Positions 36,146 through 44,457 of a stretch of 64,000 nt of DNA are shown here, piece by piece. Position 1 is the first letter of the stretch; each line of letters starts with the position of its first letter. The notes under the pieces were generated by a model. The model saw nothing but the letters and a program-made list of their open reading frames with translations. It made no database searches and was not told the origin of the DNA. The position numbers and the translations under genes are program-made. This stretch comes from Rhodobacteraceae bacterium KLH11 (GTDB lineage: Bacteria; Pseudomonadota; Alphaproteobacteria; Rhodobacterales; Rhodobacteraceae). The DNA is taken from assembly GCA_000158135.1 (NCBI GenBank), contig DS999535.1, forward strand, positions 1 to 64,000, in the 5' to 3' direction.

Positions 36146-36760
36146 ATGGAAGAATTGAATTGTCCCAATTGCGGCGCGCGCTGTTCGATTTTGTTAATGC
36201 AGATCAAGGTTACGACCTGCGCATCCTGCGGGACGACATTGATGATCAATGATGCGCAAGTTCGATCGGTGGGCAAACAGGGTGAAATGCATGATGCGCC
36301 GCTGCTGTTCGGACTGGGTGATCAGGTTGTTCTTGGCCGGACGTCGACCACAATTCTGGGTCATGCGCGCTATTCCTACGGGCGGGGGTTTTGGGATGAG
36401 TTCTGCGGTGTCGATCCGGAGGGTGGCTCTTGCTGGATTTCCGTCGATGAGGGCGATGTTGTCCGGCAGGTTCGTTTGAAGGATGAGGATGCACCGAAGA
36501 TCAGACCGCCATTCAAAGCAGGTGAAACTCTGGATTTTGACGCTTCGGATTTCACAGTGACCGAGGTTGAGACCGCCGAGTGTATTGCGTTGCGCGGTCA
36601 ATTTGATGAGATGCTGCAGGTTGGTGAAACGCATCGCTTCGTGAATGCTTCCGCCGGAGACGAAGCGCTGTTGTCGGGTGAATTCTGGGATGGAAATGCC
36701 ATCTGGTTCTTTGGTCGTTGGTACGACCCGTTTGACGTCAAGGTCGAGCGCCAGACATGA
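36146..36760 (+). CDS. DUF4178 protein with N-terminal zinc ribbon
   Basis: 204 residues: a zinc ribbon at residues 5-30 (CPNC ... CASC) and a DUF4178-like body (LLFGLGDQVVLG ... YSYGRGFWDEFCGVD ... CWISVDEGD). No signal peptide or membrane segment, so probably cytoplasmic. DUF4178 function is unknown; members co-occur with DUF350 membrane proteins and polyamine-synthesis genes, exactly as here. It overlaps the next DUF4178 gene by four bases. Confidence 0.75.
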   Translation: MEELNCPNCGARCSILLMQIKVTTCASCGTTLMINDAQVRSVGKQGEMHDAPLLFGLGDQVVLGRTSTTILGHARYSYGRGFWDEFCGVDPEGGSCWISVDEGDVVRQVRLKDEDAPKIRPPFKAGETLDFDASDFTVTEVETAECIALRGQFDEMLQVGETHRFVNASAGDEALLSGEFWDGNAIWFFGRWYDPFDVKVERQT

Positions 36761-38058
36761 CACGGAATCCCGAACTTCTTTCGATCAATTGCACCAGCTG
36801 TGGTGCCGGTCTTGACGTTTTGGGCGGGGGCAGGGTGGTTGTTCAGATCTGCCCCTATTGCGGTGCTGAACTGGATGCGCAGGACAGCTACAAAACACTG
36901 CGCCAGTTCAAGGATCAGGAGCGGCCAGACACGCCGTTCTCGGTCGGGATGAGCGGTACATTGTTTGGAGTTGAGTTTACGATTATCGGTTTGATCGAAC
37001 ATACGGAACGATGGGCGGCGCGGTTCTATAGATGGGTTGACCATCAGCTCTATTCCCCGACCCACGGGTATGCCTGGCTGACGCTAGAGAATGGGCATCT
37101 GGTGTTTTCGCGGCGTTTTCGCGGGCCAGCCTGGATGTCAGAACGGTCGGTTGAGATCGCGGAATATCCACCGGCTGCACATGTCGAAGGTGACAGGTAT
37201 CAATACTATGAGACCACGACCAGTTCGATCACCTATGTCGAAGGCGAGTTCACATGGCAGCCCAGGTTTGGTGAAAATACCACGACAATCTCTGCGATGT
37301 CAGACAGTGCAATGTTGGGGTTTTCGACCACCGGGTCCGAACGCGAAACCTATCGCTCGGTCTATGTGTCCAAAGAAGAAGCGCAATCTGCCTTTGGTAC
37401 TCAGCTGAACCTGAACCCGTACCGCGTGCATCCATTGCAGCCTTTTGTGGTTGGTCCCAACTATTGGTTCCTTCTGCTGTCATCCCTTGGTTTTGCTGTT
37501 TTATGTCTGCTGATGGCGTTTGTCTTCACCCTGCGCGCTGGTCACCCGGTTATGAAGGGTCAAAATATCAGAGCGGACGACTTCCCGGTTGAGATCACGA
37601 TTCCGCTGCAGGGTGACAGTCAGCTTACGCAAATCTCCTTTGTGGGGGATGTGAAGAACAGCTGGGCTTATCTGGATCTGGAACTGCTCGACCCGGAAGG
37701 AGAGCCCGTATTTCTTGCAGGCCGCACGATTGAATCATACCACGGGCGTGATTCTGATGGGTCCTGGAGCGAGGGGACCGGGCGTGCCAGCCTGCGGTTT
37801 CGACCTGAACAAACAGGGGATTATACGCTTGCATTGGACGTGCCCGAGCAGGGCGTTTGGCGAGGGAAGGGCGTCGGGCATGTTCCGAACCGACCGTTCA
37901 ATCTGCTGAGCGTTAATGTGCGCTCTCATCTGTCCAGTGGCCGATGGGCCATGGCATTGGCCGGGGTGTTCGGGCTGTTGTTCCTGTATCAATTCGGGCG
38001 TAAGTGGCTGCATGATCGGGCGCGCTGGTCCGGCACAGATTGGGTAGACGAGGATTGA
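36757..38058 (+). CDS. DUF4178 membrane protein with zinc ribbon
   Basis: 433 residues. A zinc ribbon (CTSCGAGL ... CPYCGAEL, residues 9-40) precedes a DUF4178 domain (about 60-200), a transmembrane helix (about 229-252, YWFLLLSSLGFAVLCLLMAF), an extracytoplasmic beta-rich domain (about 260-385) and a second membrane helix (about 393-410). It pairs with the soluble DUF4178 protein upstream. I infer a membrane-anchored component of a polyamine- or stress-linked envelope system; the biochemical role is unknown. Confidence 0.75.
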   Translation: MTRNPELLSINCTSCGAGLDVLGGGRVVVQICPYCGAELDAQDSYKTLRQFKDQERPDTPFSVGMSGTLFGVEFTIIGLIEHTERWAARFYRWVDHQLYSPTHGYAWLTLENGHLVFSRRFRGPAWMSERSVEIAEYPPAAHVEGDRYQYYETTTSSITYVEGEFTWQPRFGENTTTISAMSDSAMLGFSTTGSERETYRSVYVSKEEAQSAFGTQLNLNPYRVHPLQPFVVGPNYWFLLLSSLGFAVLCLLMAFVFTLRAGHPVMKGQNIRADDFPVEITIPLQGDSQLTQISFVGDVKNSWAYLDLELLDPEGEPVFLAGRTIESYHGRDSDGSWSEGTGRASLRFRPEQTGDYTLALDVPEQGVWRGKGVGHVPNRPFNLLSVNVRSHLSSGRWAMALAGVFGLLFLYQFGRKWLHDRARWSGTDWVDED

Positions 38059-38059
38059 T

Positions 38060-38224
38060 GTGACACTGTTCAGAATTGTTTTTGTTGTCCTTTCGACCGT
38101 CGCTGTTGCGTCCACCGGCTATGTCGCCTGGCAGGGATATGGTGCCGAAAGCCGCGACTTGGACACCTCGGTTCGGGTTGGCAGTGGCGGCGGTGGATAT
38201 TATCGATCAGATCGAATAAAATAG
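38060..38224 (+). CDS. 54-residue membrane-anchored peptide
   Basis: GTG 38060 directly follows the DUF4178 stop. The 54 residues start with a hydrophobic segment (LFRIVFVVLSTVAVASTGYVAW) and end with a Gly-rich stretch and YYRSDRIK. It fills the space between two operon genes and keeps the same strand and tight spacing, supporting that it is real. No family recognised. Confidence 0.55.
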   Translation: MTLFRIVFVVLSTVAVASTGYVAWQGYGAESRDLDTSVRVGSGGGGYYRSDRIK

Positions 38225-38234
38225 CGAGGAATCA

Positions 38235-38459
38235 ATGGATTACGTAGCAGGAATTCAAGTTATCGAGGTCATCAGCACGATTTTTTACACCTTTCTGGGC
38301 GTAACCCTGATGTGGGGCGTGTGGAAAGTCATCGACTGGATGACCCCGTTCTCAATCGTGCGCGAAATCGAAAAGGATCAGAACGTCGCGCTGGCCATTC
38401 TGATCGGTCTGCTCTTTGTGGCGGTGTCCATTATTATCGCGGCTGTAATCCTGTCATGA
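38235..38459 (+). CDS. DUF350 (YjfL-like) small membrane protein
   Basis: 74 residues with two transmembrane helices (about 10-32 and 48-72) around a short polar loop (DWMTPFSIVREIEKDQNVAL), the single-repeat DUF350 form. GAGGAAT precedes the ATG. E. coli YjfL is a longer, duplicated member in a PspA/ATP-grasp cluster. Its stop overlaps the next gene (ATGA). Confidence 0.75.
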   Translation: MDYVAGIQVIEVISTIFYTFLGVTLMWGVWKVIDWMTPFSIVREIEKDQNVALAILIGLLFVAVSIIIAAVILS

Positions 38460-39997
38460 CACCGGCCCGCGCGGTCGAAGCGCGCGCAGCGTGGTTGTTG
38501 ACCGCGACCTTTCTGGTGGCCGTAGCGGGCCTGATCTACGAACTGATCGCTGCCACTCTGTCCAGCTATCTGCTGGGGGATTCGGTGCGCCAGTTCTCTT
38601 TGGTGATTGGGATCTTTCTGTCTGCCATGGGGGTAGGGGCCTGGTTATCGCGCTTTGTCGGCGATGCGTTTTCCGGCTTTGTCTGGGCGCAGATCCTGTT
38701 GGGTGTCATCGGCGGCTTCATGGCGCCGGTTTTGTTTCTGAACTATGCGTGGATGGGGCAGGTGGCCTTGCCGCTTTATGCAGCGTTGATCGCCATCGGT
38801 GTACTGTCCGGTATGGAGATTCCGCTGATTGCGCGCGTCCTTGAACAGATCGGTGCGCTGAAGTTCCGGTTCGAGAATGTCCTCAGTGTTGATTACGTCG
38901 GTGCTCTGGTCGCGTCACTGGCATTTCCTTTATTGGTGATCCCGCATCTGGGTTTGATGTCTGCCAGCCTGGCCTTTGGCGCGCTGAACCTCGCGGTGGC
39001 AGGGCTTTCGCTTCTGGTGTTTCGCGAATGGGCAACCCGGCTGCAGGTGGCCACCTGGATGCTGGCCTTCGTGCTGACCCTTGGTGCGTTGTGGCAGTCT
39101 GAGCGGTTGGTTTCCGTGGCCGAGGCCGAGCTGTTCGAAGACGACATCATTCTATCCGAGGCGACACTGTACCAGCAGATCACCGTGACCCGGTATCGCG
39201 ACCGGGTGCGCCTGTTTCTGGATCATTCCATCCAGTTCGATTCACTGGACGAGCATCGCTATCACGAACCACTGGTCCATCCAGCAATGGCCCTGGCTCC
39301 GCGTCGTGCCAACATTCTGATCCTGGGCGGGGGCGATGGCATGGCTGCTCGCGAGGTGTTTCGGTATCCCGAGGTTGAAACCGTCACACTGGTCGATCTT
39401 GATCCGCGCGTGACCGAATTGTTCCGGGATCACCCGGAATTATCCAAGCTGAATCACAATGCGCTGGAAGACCCGAGGATAACGGTTGTCAACGAGGATG
39501 CCTGGAAGTTCCTTGAACATGATCAGCAGATTTATGACGTAGTGATCATTGACTTGCCCGATCCCAAATCCGTCGCGCTATCGCGTCTTTACACAAAACA
39601 GTTCTACGGTCTGCTTGCTGAACGCCTGAGCGGGCAGGGGGTGTTCGTCACGCAGGCAGGATCGCCCTTTTTTGCCCGGCAGGCCTTCTGGTCGGTGGTC
39701 GAGACAATCGAATCCAGCCGAAACCCACAGCAGCCGGGGCAGGGGCTTTTTGCGCGGGCCTACCACAGCTATGTTCCCAGCTTTGGTGAATGGGGGTTCG
39801 TACTTGCCTCGTTCGAGCCACTTTCAAGCAGGGATATCGCGCTGCCGGACGGCTTGAATTTCCTGAACAATGATGGCTGGCACGCATCGCTGGTTTTTGG
39901 CGCGGACACCGCGCGCATGCAGGCCGAGGTCAACACGCTGCAATCGCACGCCCTTATTGGCTATTACCTAGATGGCTGGGATTATTGGTTCCGTTAA
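38456..39997 (+). CDS. membrane-integrated spermidine-synthase-like aminopropyltransferase
   Basis: 513 residues from ATG 38456 overlapping the DUF350 stop. Residues 1-210 hold about seven transmembrane helices; residues 225-500 hold a class I methyltransferase/spermidine-synthase fold with ILILGGGDGMAAREV and YDVVIIDLPDP. In soluble SpeE the latter motif is D-S-T/S-D-P; Leu-Pro replaces these here, as in other membrane-fused relatives, so the substrate may differ. SpeD lies opposite and overlapping at the 3' end; together they could make and transfer the aminopropyl group. Confidence 0.82.
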   Translation: MTPARAVEARAAWLLTATFLVAVAGLIYELIAATLSSYLLGDSVRQFSLVIGIFLSAMGVGAWLSRFVGDAFSGFVWAQILLGVIGGFMAPVLFLNYAWMGQVALPLYAALIAIGVLSGMEIPLIARVLEQIGALKFRFENVLSVDYVGALVASLAFPLLVIPHLGLMSASLAFGALNLAVAGLSLLVFREWATRLQVATWMLAFVLTLGALWQSERLVSVAEAELFEDDIILSEATLYQQITVTRYRDRVRLFLDHSIQFDSLDEHRYHEPLVHPAMALAPRRANILILGGGDGMAAREVFRYPEVETVTLVDLDPRVTELFRDHPELSKLNHNALEDPRITVVNEDAWKFLEHDQQIYDVVIIDLPDPKSVALSRLYTKQFYGLLAERLSGQGVFVTQAGSPFFARQAFWSVVETIESSRNPQQPGQGLFARAYHSYVPSFGEWGFVLASFEPLSSRDIALPDGLNFLNNDGWHASLVFGADTARMQAEVNTLQSHALIGYYLDGWDYWFR

Positions 39998-40342
39998 CCC
40001 GCGACGGATTTGCGTGATCTCGGCCCGTTCCGGGCGCAGGCTGGTTTTCAGACTGGCGGCGGCCAATTCCGGGCGCGCGGTACCACACATGAAGACATCA
40101 ATGGCGGCGTAGCCCTTTTCGGGCCATGTGTGGATCGAGATATGGGACTCGGCCAGCAAAAGCACCCCGGTCACACCGCCATGCCCGCCGAATTTGTGAA
40201 AACTCCCCGACAGAATTGTCGCCCCGGCCGCCATCGCCGCCTCTTGCAGCGCGCGCTCGATCTGGTCTGGGTCGGTCAGACCTTTGCCGCCGAAATGATC
40301 AATCAGAATATGTGTGCCAGTTGCCGGGACAGTGTCATTCAT
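39968..40342 (-). CDS. speD: S-adenosylmethionine decarboxylase proenzyme
   Basis: 124 residues from ATG 40342 (in-frame ATG 40351 is an alternative). The self-cleaving Ser that becomes the pyruvoyl cofactor is in LAESHISIHTWPE; the Cys and acidic residues of the active site follow (DVFMCG). It makes decarboxylated AdoMet, the aminopropyl donor for spermidine synthase. It is convergent with the SpeE-like gene and their ends overlap by 30 bases. Confidence 0.9.
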   Translation of the reverse strand: MNDTVPATGTHILIDHFGGKGLTDPDQIERALQEAAMAAGATILSGSFHKFGGHGGVTGVLLLAESHISIHTWPEKGYAAIDVFMCGTARPELAAASLKTSLRPERAEITQIRRGLTEPIIPAI

Positions 40343-40417
40343 GCCTTGCATCTATCGGCAACCCTCTTTTATCAAATCGACCTAAACTGTCCCAATGTTG
40401 CTGACGTTAGACCCGCA

Positions 40418-40546
40418 CAGGTCCGCGTCATCCGACCGGCGCGTTTGATATCGTACCGTTGAACGATCCGCATTCAGCGCAGAACACGCCCGACGCCGGG
40501 TCACCTGATGACCTTCCATCAAATGAACCACCGCCTTCCTTTTGAC
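40418..40546 (-). pseudogene. IS3-family orfB N-terminal fragment
   Basis: About 43 codons (VKRKAVVHLMEGHQVTRRRA ... DRSTVRYQTRR) match the start of IS3/IS407-type OrfB proteins. No catalytic domain follows and no IS ends are visible. A solo remnant between speD and the BCCT operon, in a 570-base stretch that otherwise holds no complete gene. Confidence 0.6.
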
Positions 40547-40704
40547 ATCGGTATCCGTCCGGTGAAGCTGATTTAACGCGTTTGATAGAGGGTGGCCAGT
40601 TGTATCAGATGGAATATTCACCCTCACTGTCCAACCGCAATACTCAGGTCGAATAACCTGGCAATGCCCTCGACACTTTTCCGACTGGGCCCGGTCAGTT
40701 GAAT

Positions 40705-40912
40705 TTAACGTTCTTTCCAGTCCGAGGTAGATCGGAAACCGTTCCCATCCAACGCGTCATTGGCGCGTATGGACCAAAAAACCTCAAGTTCATCCTGCGG
40801 TACGACACCGTCCCGATCCAGGTCGTGGCGCGCATGTTCTCTGGTAATCGGAAACGAGTATTTTTGCGCCAAAACCTCCGGGCAGTCACGGTGCAACTGC
40901 CCGGAATCGAGC
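40705..40912 (-). pseudogene. EF-hand-like C-terminal fragment
   Basis: The frame before a stop at 40705 encodes DLDRDGVVPQDELEVF, a canonical EF-hand loop (D-x-D-x-D-G with Glu at position 12), followed by a second weaker one. No start codon lies downstream of the BCCT stop at 40913. It may be the tail of a calcium-binding protein truncated by the BCCT operon. Confidence 0.3.
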
Positions 40913-42727
40913 TTACTCAGCCGGGGCTGCCAGTTTCTGGCGTAAGCCATCGCGATAAAGGGCCTTGGCGAGGGCCACACACATCAGCCCCATGACCATC
41001 GTGAAGGGCAGTGCACCGATGATCATCGCGTTCCGCAAAGCATCCATCGGGTTGTTTTCGCCGGCTGCAAGGATCAGCGCACCAATCACCGCGGTCAGGA
41101 TCAGGCCCCAGATGATCTTGTGCTTGTTACCGATGTTCTGATCGCCACCCGACATGATGGTGTTCATCACCAGAATGCCCGAGTCGGCCGATGTGACCAG
41201 AAAGGTCATAATCAGCACAACGCACATCACCGTGATCCCGGAGAGCAAGCCGCCGGTGATCATCTCTTGCAGAGTGACAAACAGCTTGGCGGTGTTCGAC
41301 GCGCCGATGATCGCACCTTCGGCTGTGCCGTTCAGCTCAAGATCAATTGCTGTGCCACCCAGTATGGTCATCCATGCAAAGCAGACCAGTGCCGGTGCAA
41401 ATACGCAGCCGATGATGAACTCGCGGACCGAGCGGCCTTTGGAGATACGCGCCAGGAACAGGCCGACGAAGGGCGAGAACGCGATCCACCAGGCCCAATA
41501 GAACGTGGTCCAGCCAGCCTGCCAGCCGAACTGACGGCCCGGATCGCCTGCGGCGTAGACCGACGCAAGAACCGATTCCGGCAGCGCTGCAGCATCGCCT
41601 TCCAGGCCTGACACGAACCCGTCGAACGACCCCCAAGGATTGGTCGCACCGGCATAAAGCGCGTCGGCAAACGGCGCGGCTTCGCTGGGCAGAACCGCAT
41701 CAAACGCTGCGGTCGATTGCGGGTTGAAAGCACCGAAGCTGAGCGAGATGAAGTGCAGGATGTAGTCTACAAACGCTGTTGCATAGGTGGTCATCGCAAA
41801 TAGGAAAGACCCGAAGACAACGAAGACCAGAAGCAGGATCAGCGACAGTACCAGGTTCAGGTTTGACAGGTACTTTACGCCTCGTCCAACACCCGAGACC
41901 GCCGAAATGATCGACAGACCCATGATCACGATCAGACCTGCCAGCAGACCTACGGTGCTGGGTGCAGGTGCGTCTCCGGTCATGTCCATCATCCATTCCA
42001 TGCCCGAGATGGCATAAAGGCCGTCAATGAACTGCGAGACACCAAATCCAATGGTAACGGACACGCCCAAAATGGTGGCAACCACGCCCAGTACATCAAC
42101 CACGTGACCCAGAAACCCGTTCATCAGCTTGCCAAACAGTGGTGTCAGCGCCGTCCGGATGGTCAGTGGCATGTTCCGCGTATAGGCGTAGTATGCCAGC
42201 GAAAGACCGGTCACCACATAGATCGACCAGGCATGAAACCCATAGTGCAGGAAGGTATACCGATACCCAGACTGCAACGCCTCTTCGGTGTTGCCGGTGA
42301 CTGCTCCGGCAATAACGGTCGGGTTTGAGCCCCACAGGCCCAGAGGTTCGGCGGTCGCAAAGACCATCAAACCAACACCCAGACCGGCACCAAACATCAT
42401 CGAGAACCATGAAAAGTCGGAGAATTCGGGCTTTTCACCTTCGGGGCCCATAAGCCGTTTACCGGTTTGTGGCAGCGCGGCGACGACAAACAGGAAAAAC
42501 GCAAATAGGCCTACGATAATGATGTAGAACGCATTGAAGTCTTCCAGCAGGCGCGAGTTCAAGCTTCCCAGAACTCCGTTTGCGTTTGCAGGCCAGACCA
42601 GTGCCCAGATAACCAGCGCAACCATGATCGACTTGCTGAGCAAGGCAATTTCGACGCTATGACCTTCATAGAAGCCGCCCGAAGATCGCTTGATCTCCAG
42701 ATCGGTAAAAGGATCTTTCATTGACAT
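40913..42727 (-). CDS. BCCT-family betaine/carnitine/choline transporter
   Basis: 604 residues and about twelve transmembrane helices. GGGAGG precedes the start, where ATG 42727 is followed by a second ATG two codons on. The conserved Gly-rich unwound helix reads MFGAGLGVGLMVFATAEP, and the Trp-rich signature GWTTFYWAWWIAFSPFVGLFLARISKGR (about residues 400-427) is intact. BCCT proteins import quaternary amines or related zwitterions with Na+ or H+. A Met or Gly variation in the Gly-rich motif affects coupling ion, but I would not assign it. It ends the operon that starts with the aldehyde dehydrogenase. Confidence 0.9.
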   Translation of the reverse strand: MSMKDPFTDLEIKRSSGGFYEGHSVEIALLSKSIMVALVIWALVWPANANGVLGSLNSRLLEDFNAFYIIIVGLFAFFLFVVAALPQTGKRLMGPEGEKPEFSDFSWFSMMFGAGLGVGLMVFATAEPLGLWGSNPTVIAGAVTGNTEEALQSGYRYTFLHYGFHAWSIYVVTGLSLAYYAYTRNMPLTIRTALTPLFGKLMNGFLGHVVDVLGVVATILGVSVTIGFGVSQFIDGLYAISGMEWMMDMTGDAPAPSTVGLLAGLIVIMGLSIISAVSGVGRGVKYLSNLNLVLSLILLLVFVVFGSFLFAMTTYATAFVDYILHFISLSFGAFNPQSTAAFDAVLPSEAAPFADALYAGATNPWGSFDGFVSGLEGDAAALPESVLASVYAAGDPGRQFGWQAGWTTFYWAWWIAFSPFVGLFLARISKGRSVREFIIGCVFAPALVCFAWMTILGGTAIDLELNGTAEGAIIGASNTAKLFVTLQEMITGGLLSGITVMCVVLIMTFLVTSADSGILVMNTIMSGGDQNIGNKHKIIWGLILTAVIGALILAAGENNPMDALRNAMIIGALPFTMVMGLMCVALAKALYRDGLRQKLAAPAE

Positions 42728-42804
42728 GTGTTACCTCCCTGTTCGCACGTGTCCTGATGTCCAGAAAAGATTGGCAGGTGTTCTGGAACTTCACCATTTG
42801 GGCC

Positions 42805-43815
42805 CTAAGTGAGCAGGGCTTCAATTTTCTCCAGCGTTGCCACGTTGACGGCTACACCTTCAGAATTGGCCACCAAACGCTTTGCCCGGCGACCATCACC
42901 GGGCAAATGTGCGCCGTCCTGACATCGGATCGCTTCGACGAGATCGACAATTCTGGTTGAAAATGCGTCATCAGCGGTCGCAGATGCGTCAATCGCGATA
43001 AAGAACTGACCCGTTTTAGGGGGGCCTCCGGCCGTCCCGGAAAAGGGTGAGGCATGGAGTCCAAGCATGGCACCTGTTAGCGCCGCAGCCAAAACCTCGG
43101 TCAGCAAGGCCACGCCGACGCCTTTATAGCCACCCGAAGGAGCCATCGATCCTTTGAGCCCGACATTCGGGTCGGTTGTGGGGTTGCCATCGGAATCCAG
43201 CGCCCAGCCAACCGGGATCGGCTTGCCTTCCCGGGCATGTTTCATGACTTCGCTCTTGGCGATGGTGCTGGCGCTCTGATCAATCAGCAGCACGGGTTGC
43301 CCATCGGTGCCCGGAGTGGCGATTGAGAACGGGTTGGTCCCAACCACCGGCTTAGAGCCTCCCGAAGGGGCAATAGAAGCCGGGGCGTTGGTGAAGCCCA
43401 GACCGACCAGCCCAGCCTGTGCCAGCCGGTGAGTGTGATATCCCAGAACTCCGCAATTATAACTGTTTCGGATCGCCAGCGCAGCAATCCCCTGCGTCCG
43501 AGCAGCTGGGATCAGCGCGTTGAACCCGGCCTCAATGGCTGCATGCGCAAACCCGGTGGCAGCATCGACAGTGACAACACCGGGGCGTGGCTTCGCCAGA
43601 ACCGGCCGGGCCTGCCCATCGACCTTGCCGCATTGAACATGCTCACAGTAGATCGGGATATAGGCCAGGCCATGGCTGGCAACCCCGTCTGCCTCGGTCG
43701 CGGCGGTTGCGACCGCCAGAGGTCGCGCGTTTTCCTTACTTGTGCCCGCAGCGACCAGTGCCCGGAAAGACAGCTCTTCGATTTCAGCAAGTGAAAGGGT
43801 GCGGGTTTGGATCAT
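42805..43815 (-). CDS. Ldh-family (MDH2/DpkA-like) NAD(P)-dependent oxidoreductase
   Basis: 336 residues with the type-2 malate/L-lactate dehydrogenase fold: ATEADGVASHGL near residue 40, NSYNCGVLGYHTHR with the substrate-binding His about residue 125, and the nucleotide-binding GTNPFSIATP. The family includes ureidoglycolate and sulfolactate dehydrogenases and imine reductases acting on delta-1-pyrroline- or piperideine-2-carboxylate. With a betaine-type transporter and an aldehyde dehydrogenase, an imine- or hydroxyacid-processing step is plausible. The family's catalytic His/Asp/Arg positions look intact. Confidence 0.82.
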   Translation of the reverse strand: MIQTRTLSLAEIEELSFRALVAAGTSKENARPLAVATAATEADGVASHGLAYIPIYCEHVQCGKVDGQARPVLAKPRPGVVTVDAATGFAHAAIEAGFNALIPAARTQGIAALAIRNSYNCGVLGYHTHRLAQAGLVGLGFTNAPASIAPSGGSKPVVGTNPFSIATPGTDGQPVLLIDQSASTIAKSEVMKHAREGKPIPVGWALDSDGNPTTDPNVGLKGSMAPSGGYKGVGVALLTEVLAAALTGAMLGLHASPFSGTAGGPPKTGQFFIAIDASATADDAFSTRIVDLVEAIRCQDGAHLPGDGRRAKRLVANSEGVAVNVATLEKIEALLT

Positions 43816-43827
43816 GGCGGTCTCTTT

Positions 43828-44457
43828 TCAGTCGTTGTCGGAAAGCCCGGCACCCGCGCCCAGCAAACGGGATTCCTCCGTGGCCGGGGCGTAGGTGCGG
43901 TGTGCAAAGCGGCCAAGCATGTTCCATGCCGCCGGATCGGGCATCGCGCGGGTCTTTTGCGCGCGCGGGTTTGTCAGGGTATCACCCAGCGCAACCTCGA
44001 TTACGCTTGCGTGGGCGGGCCACTCGTTTTTCAGTACCAGTTGTGTTCCGTCAGTCGCAGCAATGAAATCACCCGCTACGACGGTAACAATTGCGGTTTG
44101 ACGGCGCGCGGCTTGGGCCGCAAATGGCAGCAAGACAGCAGGTGTGGCCAAATTTCTGATCCGGCTCGGGCCGGATTGCAGCAAATGCGAGCAATCCGAC
44201 AGCAACGCGCCGGTCATCAGTGGACACAAGTCCATACCCCCGGCCCAGTCGGCTTCCATATGTATCGGGACGTGTTCGCCCAGATTATTGGCAAACCCGC
44301 GCTCCAACACGCGGGCCAATTCGGCCACCCCGTCAAGACCCTGTGCACAGAGCCAGCGCGTCGCCTTTCCGGCCTCTTCCGCCACACCCCAGTCATAGCC
44401 AGCACCGCGCGTTGCACGTTTGGCGGTGGCTTCGACTTCGTTAAGGGAAAAGCTCAT
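43828..44457 (-). CDS. DUF3726-domain protein
   Basis: 209 residues from ATG 44457, which overlaps the preceding stop by four bases. Recognised by the early motif EVEATAKRATRGAGYDWGVAEEAG and the Ala/Leu-rich body; no signal peptide. DUF3726 proteins are known mainly as neighbours of catabolic enzymes in proteobacteria and have no described activity. Coupled translation with the 561-residue protein suggests they work together. Confidence 0.7.
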   Translation of the reverse strand: MSFSLNEVEATAKRATRGAGYDWGVAEEAGKATRWLCAQGLDGVAELARVLERGFANNLGEHVPIHMEADWAGGMDLCPLMTGALLSDCSHLLQSGPSRIRNLATPAVLLPFAAQAARRQTAIVTVVAGDFIAATDGTQLVLKNEWPAHASVIEVALGDTLTNPRAQKTRAMPDPAAWNMLGRFAHRTYAPATEESRLLGAGAGLSDND

